Shown: positions 1 through 6,036 of the stretch, one piece after another
Position numbering within the stretch: the stretch's first letter is position 1
Layout: each line of letters begins with the position of its first letter
Translations under genes and position numbers: made by a program
Notes under the pieces: generated by a model
Databases searched by the model: none
Seen by the model: only the letters and a program-made list of their open reading frames with translations
What the model was told of the DNA's origin: nothing
Assembly: GCA_034437455.1 (NCBI GenBank)
Contig: DAOTUB010000205.1
Span: forward strand, 1 to 10,555
Source: DAOTUB01 sp034437455
Lineage (GTDB): Bacteria > Chloroflexota > Anaerolineae > B4-G1
Length of the DNA: 10,555 nt
Reading direction: 5' to 3'

Positions 1-138
1 GTGCAGCCGTTGGGCCAGAGATGCGTCCACTTCCTCCTCGACGTGCCTGAGGAACCAGGCGTGGACGGCGCGTCCCAGCGCGGCTGGAACGGTGGCGGGT
101 TCGTCGGCGTTCAGGGTGATGACGGCGGCAAAAAGCAT
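1..138 (-). CDS. cas6: Cas6 crRNA-processing endoribonuclease, N-terminal 46 codons (cut by window edge)
   Basis: Cas6 cuts pre-crRNA within each repeat to make crRNA with a repeat-derived 5' tag. Only the N-terminus is present. Translation from the ATG at 138 reads MLFAAVITLNADEP, then GRAVHAWFLRHVEE, then ASLAQRLH. This fits the first ferredoxin-like strand of Cas6 (hydrophobic strand, then a G-R-A-V-H-A-x-F helix, then D-x-x-L-A-x-x-L-H). A ribosome binding site (AAGGA) lies 7 nt upstream of the start, and the gap to the preceding membrane-CARF gene is 15 nt. The reading frame stays open to base 1. The catalytic residues and the C-terminal glycine-rich loop lie outside, so activity cannot be judged. 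Its place at the end of a csm operon is a normal location for cas6. Confidence 0.85.
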   Translation of the reverse strand, partial: MLFAAVITLNADEPATVPAALGRAVHAWFLRHVEEEVDASLAQRLH

Positions 139-153
139 CTTGGGTTCCTTTGT

Positions 154-876
154 CTATTCAGCCGGAGAAAATTGCACAAAGAGAGGCACCGAAGCGATGG
201 TCTCTTTTCCTCCAGTCATGTACTGCATCGGCCAGCATTCTCCTCGGCAGGCCAACACCATCCCCGCTGACATTGGTTTCGTGCCACCGGTGTAATCGGC
301 GATGATCTGATGGGGATCCAGGTCGTGCTCTACTGCCTCTTGCGCGTAGATGCGATAAACGGCTCGGTATGCCTCTTTCAAGTCAAAAGCGTCTTTGAGT
401 GTCTTGATGGTTAACTCACAGCGATCTTGATACCGCTCTTGCACCTCCATTGCAACCGGCAGCGATCCACTTTCGCCGGCAGTGGCGATCAACCAGCAAA
501 CCCGCAACGGTTCGCCGCCGGCCTCCTCGTGACTCAGGTGGTATTCGATGGCAGGATTGTGAGATAGCCTTTTTGGATCCTCACCCTCTCTCCCTGGCCC
601 AATCAGTGCGATCAGGCCGGGAAAACGAGTTGGTCTTTGCTCCTTGGGCACCAACACCAGCGGTGGCTGCCTGCCCAGCGCCAGGTACAACACCCATAAT
701 CCTACTGCCAAAGCCACACCAAAGGCGAGCAATTGGATCAATTGGCTCGACGTTCGCCCCAGAGTCACCTCCAGCCAACTGCCGGTCAGTTCGGTCACCA
801 GTGGTACCAGTAGACCAGAGATGAGCAAGAGCACCAGATTGCGATGGCGACGCAGCCAATTCGTCAGTGTGCGCAT
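154..876 (-). CDS. Two-TM membrane-anchored CARF protein, Cam1-like type III effector
   Basis: This 240-residue protein probably senses cyclic oligoadenylate made by Cas10 and acts at the membrane. A basic N-terminus (RTLTNWLRRHR) is followed by two hydrophobic segments at about residues 13-31 and 46-68, joined by a short loop. By the positive-inside rule both the N-terminus and the C-terminal domain face the cytoplasm. Residues 85-240 look like a CARF domain: a first strand with GLIALIGPGR (87-96), PAIEYHL (108-114), a strand at 127-134, and the ligand-loop signature DYTGGTKPMSAGM (194-206). That TGGTK loop is shared with CARF proteins of the Cas02710 (Can2/Card1) kind. No nuclease domain follows, so the membrane segment is the likely effector. 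Cam1 (TM plus CARF) is the closest known idea, but it is described with one helix. Csx23 also has two TM helices, but with a different sensor domain. The ribosome binding site GGGAGGGTGAGG precedes the ATG. Confidence 0.8.
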   Translation of the reverse strand: MRTLTNWLRRHRNLVLLLISGLLVPLVTELTGSWLEVTLGRTSSQLIQLLAFGVALAVGLWVLYLALGRQPPLVLVPKEQRPTRFPGLIALIGPGREGEDPKRLSHNPAIEYHLSHEEAGGEPLRVCWLIATAGESGSLPVAMEVQERYQDRCELTIKTLKDAFDLKEAYRAVYRIYAQEAVEHDLDPHQIIADYTGGTKPMSAGMVLACRGECWPMQYMTGGKETIASVPLFVQFSPAE

Positions 877-880
877 ATCC

Positions 881-2359
881 TCACCCTCCCCTCAGATTCT
901 GAACCACAAATCCAACCACTGCCTGATAAGGATCGGGCCGTACATCCGAGCCCAGCATCCCCATAATCTCTTTTAGCCCTTCTACGGGCGTGCGCCGTTG
1001 TCCATTGGGCTTGTTTTTGCCCTTATAATTCTCCAGCAACAGCGCTTCCGATATGCCCTCAAACCCATGGCCAATAATAGTCCGATGGCGCAACATTATC
1101 AATCGATCAAAGGCGTTGATCCGATCCAGCAAAGCGACGTATTTTCTTCGCTCACCGGGCGAAAGCAGCGATTGACCTTTCTCATCCAATCCCTCTCCCT
1201 CTGCCTCGCTCGTGGCATAACTCAACAGTGCTTGATACGTTGGCCGGGCGATCCTCTCCCATTCGAGAGGTCCCCCATCGACTTTCTGTGCCTCCAAAAA
1301 GGCCAGCAACCCAGGATTGGCGCGGATCTCGTCACTCCAGCGGCGTTTGGTCTCCTCTTTTACCGCTGGCCCGAGGTCAGTGGGCAAACCGAGAATGTAC
1401 TCCACCAGATAGCGTAGTACCGCTTCCTGGAAACGATAGATGCGGCCCAAAAAGTCGGCATAGCGTCGATGGCGATAGGTGATGACGGCATTCCAGTAGA
1501 GTTCGCGCAGCAACGCTTTTAGCCGCTGAGGGCCGATCTCCTCCTTCAGCAATGGGTCTAGACTGTGCCGCAACTGCTCCTGGATGAACTGGCGCACTAC
1601 CCGATCGCCCTCCCGCAACGTCTGAAGTAGTACGGTCTGCGCTGAACGGAAATCAAAGGCAAAGCGCTGGGCCGCATAATCCACCAGCCCCGTCAATCCC
1701 GGAGCGACACCCAGCAGTTTCAACCGTGGCAGAGCATTGGCAAAGTCCATCCGCTGTAGATGCTCCATCGCGGCCGCTTCGCGGAGAGCGCTGGTAACTT
1801 GCTGACCCGCTCGCAGTTCCTGAGGCTCGCCTCCTTGCGGTTGGTACACGACGCGCAGCCGATCGCCAAAGTAGCGCACCCCCTGGAGCAGCAGTGCTGT
1901 GTTGCAAGCCGGAATACCCCCAACGATGGCCACGTAGCATACATCCACCTCGATATCCACCAGACTGGCGAGCAGATGGTCAAACTTTTCGAACGCCTCG
2001 TCGTACAGCGCCGGGTTGATGTCCTGGATCGGTTGCCAATCGGCGCTCTTCAGAGCATCGCCCAGCAACTCTGGCAAACGACGGGCAGCCAATGCAGCAA
2101 AGTGGAGCGTGTCATTGGCCCTGTAGATGGAGTCTGGCTGATCCGTCCCATATAGCACCAAATGGTTGATCCCCTCTGGGTGCTGAGATTCGACGTAACG
2201 GAGGCAGGGTTCGATGATGGGAAAGGTGAGACAAGTGGCGATCTCTTCATATCGATTCAACATCTGTTGCCCTTTCTCTCGCGCCGAGTGCGAGGGAGTA
2301 GTTTCTCTTTCTAGAACCAGATCTCGATTACCCACGTTGCAGAGAACGAGAACGTTCAT
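881..2359 (-). CDS. csm6: Csm6, CARF-HEPN cyclic-oligoadenylate-activated ribonuclease
   Basis: Csm6 is a separate dimeric RNase that cuts RNA non-specifically when its CARF domain binds the cyclic oligoadenylate made by Cas10. The 492-residue protein opens with a Rossmann-type strand (LVLCNVGNRDL, 4-14), then LVLYGTDQPD (67-76), then the second CARF ligand-loop region YVAIVGGIPACNTA (142-155). The middle is helical. The C-terminal HEPN domain carries the catalytic R-x4-H motif RTIIGH (R426, H431) within LRHRTIIGHGFEG. The ATG follows a TAGGAGG ribosome binding site that contains the csm5 stop codon, and the next gene starts 4 nt after its stop. Length and domain order are normal. Whether it reads cA4 or cA6 cannot be told from the sequence. 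A Csx1 label is the main alternative; Csm6 is preferred because of the III-A operon. Confidence 0.92.
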   Translation of the reverse strand: MNVLVLCNVGNRDLVLERETTPSHSAREKGQQMLNRYEEIATCLTFPIIEPCLRYVESQHPEGINHLVLYGTDQPDSIYRANDTLHFAALAARRLPELLGDALKSADWQPIQDINPALYDEAFEKFDHLLASLVDIEVDVCYVAIVGGIPACNTALLLQGVRYFGDRLRVVYQPQGGEPQELRAGQQVTSALREAAAMEHLQRMDFANALPRLKLLGVAPGLTGLVDYAAQRFAFDFRSAQTVLLQTLREGDRVVRQFIQEQLRHSLDPLLKEEIGPQRLKALLRELYWNAVITYRHRRYADFLGRIYRFQEAVLRYLVEYILGLPTDLGPAVKEETKRRWSDEIRANPGLLAFLEAQKVDGGPLEWERIARPTYQALLSYATSEAEGEGLDEKGQSLLSPGERRKYVALLDRINAFDRLIMLRHRTIIGHGFEGISEALLLENYKGKNKPNGQRRTPVEGLKEIMGMLGSDVRPDPYQAVVGFVVQNLRGG

Positions 2360-2367
2360 ACATCCTC

Positions 2368-3720
2368 CTATGAGCTCACCACGCGCACGTTGATGGCGCG
2401 CGGACCTTTTGCGCTCTGCTCCACGTCAAATGCCAACCGTTGCCCCTCCTTCAGTGTTGTCGAACCATCCACTAGACCACTGACGTGGACGAAAACATCC
2501 TGACCGCCATCGTCGGGTTTGATAAAGCCATAGCCTCTGTCGGGGAAGAATTTCCCAAGCCGTCCAGTGCGCTGGCTCTCTGATCTGGGAATGCTCTCAC
2601 TGACCTCCATCGCCTCCAGCCCGCTGAGGCGTATCTCGACCCAACCCATCGGGAACGCAGGCCTCCCGTTCACCAAAACCAGATGGCGGCTGCGCGGGAA
2701 AGGATCACCAGAGCGCCGGTCACGCTCTTTGGTCATTCGGTACCTGGATAGCAACCTTTCGAACTGCCTATTATCCTGGCGCAACATACTGCTTCCCAGA
2801 GTTTTACTCCCCCATCCGGCACCCCAACCGATCTGGATCAGGAAAGTATCTTCTGGCAGTTCAACCAACCGATTGATCAGATCGTCGTAGAAGCGTAGGG
2901 CACCCGTCGGGCCGCCGCGTCCTCTAAAGTAGGTCGCCTCGGTCAACAGGCGTTGACGGGCATACATTTTACCCAGAGCGGATAATTCTTTGATCCAGCG
3001 CCGTTTACCCCGCCAGCGCAGTTTGGCCGCCTCGGGGCTTTCAAACCCATAGTTTTCCAGCGTGATCTGCGTGTGGAGTACAGTGTCCTTCTTTATTCCT
3101 TCCACATCTACATCCAGCCCAGAGCGATCAGCTCCAGCAGTGGGGTAGATGCGCACAGTGTGCAATGCCAGATGCTCGCGGGCGGAGAGATCTTCGCTAT
3201 CGCGCACGCGCAGCGCGCGCAGCCAGTCGTGGTTGGGATCCCGCCCAAAGAGCGCCTGCTCCAGGGGTTGCGCAGCCCAGGAACGCCGATCCTTCAAACG
3301 ACTGAGGTCAGGTTTGCGCTCTTTGGCGTCGTAGATACCCCAGAACAGAAGGGTGCGCAGCGCGCCTTTCAGAGAGGAGCCGGGTAGGTAAACCTGGTCA
3401 AAGACGTCCTTGATCTGTTCGCTCACTTGTGAGCCTGGGCTCTCGGCGCTCGGCATCCCCTGAATCACATAGCGGAAGAGTTCCGAGTCTAGCTTAAAAT
3501 CTGTAGGGTTGAGCAACTCGGCCGCCGGCCGGCCTATCAGTGCTTCATCGAATTCATCTTCTCCCATCACGGCATCGAATAACGTGTCTTCGTTTACGCG
3601 CCAGGTGCGGCCATTACGAGCGACAAAGTCATAGTCACGCAACAAGTCGCGACCACTGCCGATGTGAAGAGGGCTCAACGTTCTCAGTTCGAGGCTACAG
3701 TGTCGTGTAAGCTCAGGCAT
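2368..3720 (-). CDS. csm5: Csm5 (Cas7-like) with C-terminal cold-shock domain
   Basis: Csm5 caps the 3' end of the crRNA in the Csm complex and helps its 3' trimming. The Cas7/RAMP part fills about residues 1-375: SPLHIGSGRDLL near residue 17, YLPGSSLKGALR near 112, and a glycine-rich loop GWGAGWGSKTLG near 298. A short polar linker (SESIPRSESQR) leads to residues 385-450, which read as a complete cold-shock domain with TGRLGKFFPDRGYGFIK (RNP1-like RGYGFI) and DVFVHVSGL (RNP2-like VFVH). Cold-shock domains bind single-stranded RNA or DNA, so the fusion probably adds RNA binding at the crRNA 3' end; that role is inferred. The frame is continuous with no stop between the two parts. The ATG at 3720 is preferred over a GTG at 3723 because it sits 6 nt, not 3 nt, from AAGGAGG. 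The start overlaps the end of csm4 by 8 nt. Confidence 0.92.
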   Translation of the reverse strand: MPELTRHCSLELRTLSPLHIGSGRDLLRDYDFVARNGRTWRVNEDTLFDAVMGEDEFDEALIGRPAAELLNPTDFKLDSELFRYVIQGMPSAESPGSQVSEQIKDVFDQVYLPGSSLKGALRTLLFWGIYDAKERKPDLSRLKDRRSWAAQPLEQALFGRDPNHDWLRALRVRDSEDLSAREHLALHTVRIYPTAGADRSGLDVDVEGIKKDTVLHTQITLENYGFESPEAAKLRWRGKRRWIKELSALGKMYARQRLLTEATYFRGRGGPTGALRFYDDLINRLVELPEDTFLIQIGWGAGWGSKTLGSSMLRQDNRQFERLLSRYRMTKERDRRSGDPFPRSRHLVLVNGRPAFPMGWVEIRLSGLEAMEVSESIPRSESQRTGRLGKFFPDRGYGFIKPDDGGQDVFVHVSGLVDGSTTLKEGQRLAFDVEQSAKGPRAINVRVVSS

Positions 3721-4804
3721 CACGCACCTCCTTCGGTGCTGGTGCTACTCCCACGGGACAGGCATAGCCCCAGCGCCAGATGGGATGAGCGTCCCATCCC
3801 TTCGGTTGTACGTCCGTCAGCCGTCCCCAGGGCGCGGGAACCACAGGCTCAAAGACTGATCCCTCCATCAACATACGTACCTGCCGCCGGCGCTGGGCCT
3901 GCTGACCAGGGGCGTTGAGCCAACCCGCTATTGTGACCAGGCGATAGGAGGCGTTGCCGCGCAACGCGGCGGGAAGCTCTTCCTTACGAGGCAGGTAACG
4001 GGAGAGAGTGAGCAACGCACTTTCAGACGCTGGCTCTGGCAGATCGAGTGGAGACGTCAGTGTATCCCAAGTGAATTGCCCGTAACCAACAGAACGCTCG
4101 CCGCCCAGTCCTCGATCACCCAGGTGCCATAGGAGCGTCTCCAGTTGTGTCTGAGCATCGGTGTCTATGCCGTCGGGCCATTGAACCCCAAACCAGAGTC
4201 CACAGTTTGGGGCATAGACGGTGCGCCCGATGCGATAGACGGCAGAAGCCGAACTAATCCGATCTACAGTGACGCGATCAACAGGCCGGGATCGCCACAC
4301 CCGTCGTTCCTGGAGCTTGTCAGGGGAGAGGCTTTGCCACTCGGCGGGCAGAGCGTCAGTCTCTTCAACAGCGAGCCACACCTTACCTCCTTGCAGAAAG
4401 ACCCCCTGCTCATCTTTCTGATCGGCGTAGGCATCCATCGGCTGCCGCTCAAGGATGCGTTTGAAGATAATGGGCGAGACGTAGCGCAGTCGCTTGAGCA
4501 GCTTGCGCTGACCAGGCTGTTGGGTCAATTCGACTTTGATAGCAGGAAAGGGAAACAACAAGAGATTGCCTGCACGCGGGAAGACGGAGGTAAGCAGAAA
4601 GGGAGATTGCCTATCATTGATGGGATCCGTAAATGCCTTCACCGCCGCGTCTCCCTCCAGATCGGCTAGTGTGGCGACAAGAGCAGCAAAGAGAGTATCG
4701 GAGGGACAGTGCGCTGCCGAATCCTCCTGTTCCAACCCCCGCAACCCAAAGTGAAAGCCCGTGCCGCGCTTGGGATCCAGACGATAAGTCGTCCATTGGG
4801 CCAT
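3713..4804 (-). CDS. csm4: Csm4 (Cas5-like) subunit of the Csm complex
   Basis: Csm4 binds the 5' repeat-derived tag of the crRNA and pairs with Cas10 at the foot of the complex. The protein from the chosen start (MAQWTTYRLDPKRG) has 363 residues. FHFGLRGLEQED and SDTLFAALV (about 17-43) form the typical N-terminal RAMP strand and helix. A glycine-rich loop GDRGLGGERSVGYGQF lies near 229-244. The C-terminus HPIWRWGYACPVGV (340-353) is the usual closing strand. A longer frame to an ATG at 4861 exists, but it would overlap csm3 by 56 nt, and its 19 extra residues look like read-through of csm3. The ATG at 4804 lies one base past the csm3 stop and 7 nt from a GAGGAG ribosome binding site. No anomalies are seen. 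Confidence 0.93.
   Translation of the reverse strand: MAQWTTYRLDPKRGTGFHFGLRGLEQEDSAAHCPSDTLFAALVATLADLEGDAAVKAFTDPINDRQSPFLLTSVFPRAGNLLLFPFPAIKVELTQQPGQRKLLKRLRYVSPIIFKRILERQPMDAYADQKDEQGVFLQGGKVWLAVEETDALPAEWQSLSPDKLQERRVWRSRPVDRVTVDRISSASAVYRIGRTVYAPNCGLWFGVQWPDGIDTDAQTQLETLLWHLGDRGLGGERSVGYGQFTWDTLTSPLDLPEPASESALLTLSRYLPRKEELPAALRGNASYRLVTIAGWLNAPGQQAQRRRQVRMLMEGSVFEPVVPAPWGRLTDVQPKGWDAHPIWRWGYACPVGVAPAPKEVRDA
3725..3733 (-). promoter_or_regulatory. Ribosome binding site deciding the csm5 start
   Basis: AAGGAGGTG on the minus strand lies inside the csm4 3' end. Its GGAGG core is 6 nt from the ATG at 3720 but only 3 nt from the in-frame GTG at 3723, so the ATG is preferred. Confidence 0.75.
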
Positions 4805-4805
4805 A

Positions 4806-5606
4806 TCAGCTCTCCTCAGGAATGGGCACGCCATCTTTCTCCAGCCAAGCCAGGAGTGCATCCATCTGCCCGGTCAGTTCTTCCAGGCTCTCGAACGGCT
4901 CTGACCGAAAGAGGCGCTCTTGCCTGTAATTGCTGCGCGCACGGGCATAGATGCGGATGTCGCGAAAGGCAACCTTTCCGGAACCTCGCGAGCCGCTGCC
5001 GCCAAGATAATCGTCCTCCAGAAGTTGCATACCCTCGATGACGTTTTTGAAACGGGCGATGTCGGCGGCCTCGTAGATGGAATAGACCAACTCCTCCGGG
5101 CCAAAGATGGCACCGGCGGGCACACGCTCCATCTGGCGCGGTGTGGCGGCCGAGGTGACGCGGTCAATGGCTGCCTCCCATTTGACCTCACTAAAGGGCA
5201 GATCTGTCTTGGCTGCGTTCAGTTCGGCAACGCTCTCCTTGGTCAATTGCACATCGCGTACGACCAGACGGGTGGAGGTGGAAAAATCCATCTGCCCCGG
5301 CACACCGTAGACGTGACAGACGATGCAATTGGCATACTCCTCAGCGTTCTTGCAGGTATGAATGTAGACTTGAGCAATACGTTGGTTCTGGGGCAAGCCA
5401 TACAACTTTTCCATCTGAGAGCGCATCTTGCCCTTGAGAGATGAGCCGGGGATGTAAGGCCGGTCGGAGAGCGGGTCGCGGATGATGACGTTATCTACGC
5501 CGCCAACGGCGAGCGAGCTCTCTGCCCCACCAATGTGCAAGCCAGTTAGGGCTTTGATCTTGCACTCGATAAACACACGTCCGTAAAGATTAGCTTGTCT
5601 AGTCAT
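4806..5606 (-). CDS. csm3: Csm3 (Cas7) backbone subunit and target-RNA endonuclease
   Basis: Csm3 forms the filament that holds the crRNA spacer and cuts bound target RNA at 6-nt steps. This 266-residue protein shows TGLHIGGAE (21-29), then AVGGVDNVIIRDP. D38 in that stretch lines up with the catalytic Asp32/Asp33 of studied Csm3 proteins, so target cutting should be intact. YIPGSSLKGKMR (51-62) is the RNA-binding RAMP motif. A zinc-type cluster C85, C94, C97, H98 (NCIVCHVYG) is the one usual in the family. DDYLGGSGSRGSG (198-210) is the glycine-rich loop. The ribosome binding site TAGGAGGT contains the csm2 stop codon and lies 6 nt before the ATG. Csm4 follows after one base. Confidence 0.95.
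   Translation of the reverse strand: MTRQANLYGRVFIECKIKALTGLHIGGAESSLAVGGVDNVIIRDPLSDRPYIPGSSLKGKMRSQMEKLYGLPQNQRIAQVYIHTCKNAEEYANCIVCHVYGVPGQMDFSTSTRLVVRDVQLTKESVAELNAAKTDLPFSEVKWEAAIDRVTSAATPRQMERVPAGAIFGPEELVYSIYEAADIARFKNVIEGMQLLEDDYLGGSGSRGSGKVAFRDIRIYARARSNYRQERLFRSEPFESLEELTGQMDALLAWLEKDGVPIPEES
4812..4817 (-). promoter_or_regulatory. Ribosome binding site deciding the csm4 start
   Basis: GAGGAG on the minus strand lies inside the last codons of csm3 and ends 7 nt before the ATG at 4804. This spacing supports the short csm4 start over the ATG at 4861. Confidence 0.75.
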
Positions 5607-5612
5607 TGCAAT

Positions 5613-5620
5613 ACCTCCTA
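5613..5620 (-). promoter_or_regulatory. csm3 ribosome binding site containing the csm2 stop codon
   Basis: TAGGAGGT on the minus strand; its first three bases are the TAG stop of csm2. The same design recurs at 2364-2370, where TAGGAGG holds the csm5 stop and serves csm6. It suggests that ribosomes ending one gene start the next. Confidence 0.7.
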
Positions 5621-6016
5621 ATTGCCACCGTGGGCCTTGTGATAGGCCAGGATAGCCTCAAAAAAGTCAACGAAATACTGGAATCGCTGCCGATTGCCGC
5701 CGACCAGATCAATGGCATTGGCGAGGATATCGGTAAGCTCTCTCACTCCTTGACCTCGTTCGCGTTTGGCCTGGTAGGCCATCTTGGGCTTGAGCAGCAG
5801 AAGCTCGCGCTGGGATTGAGAGGCGCTCTGGCGTTCGGTGTCGTCCTCGGGTTTCTCCGGCCAGTTCATCTCAATGCGCCGCACGGTGCCAAAGATGCTG
5901 CGGATCTGGTTGGTGCTCAGCCTGCGGGCCAGGTCTCTGCCCAGTGCATTAGCTTCTTTGACCGTTGTCTCTGCATTGCCATCAACAATGATGGCACGTA
6001 ACTTGTCTTGGTTCAT
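5618..6016 (-). CDS. csm2: Csm2 small subunit of the Csm complex
   Basis: Csm2 is the small helical subunit that stacks along the Csm3 filament and contacts target RNA. The 132-residue length is usual. Recognisable pieces are RRLSTNQIRSIFGTVRRIE (about 31-49), LLLLKPKMAYQAKR (about 72-85) and the C-terminal FVDFFEAILAYHKAHGG (about 115-131). These match the conserved helices of the Csm2 family and are strong evidence for subtype III-A, since III-B would have Cmr5 here. An AAAGGAG site lies 8 nt before the ATG. The 20-nt gap upstream, to the AlbA-NACHT gene, is the widest junction in the operon. Confidence 0.93.
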   Translation of the reverse strand: MNQDKLRAIIVDGNAETTVKEANALGRDLARRLSTNQIRSIFGTVRRIEMNWPEKPEDDTERQSASQSQRELLLLKPKMAYQAKRERGQGVRELTDILANAIDLVGGNRQRFQYFVDFFEAILAYHKAHGGN

Positions 6017-6036
6017 CTTTCTTGCTCCTTTCTAAT

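Noticed and set aside
1..270. Plus-strand open frame across the left edge
   Set aside because: It is antisense to cas6 and the end of the membrane-CARF gene, and the translation has low-complexity character with no motif.
4805..4861. Upstream ATG at 4861 giving csm4 a 19-residue N-terminal extension
   Set aside because: It overlaps csm3 by 56 nt, the extra residues do not resemble a Csm4 N-terminus, and the ATG at 4804 has a well-spaced GAGGAG site.
4145..5444. Long plus-strand open frames (174 codons at 4145-4669 and at 4920-5444)
   Set aside because: They lie antisense to csm4 and csm3, which have clear family motifs; the plus-strand translations show no recognisable domain.
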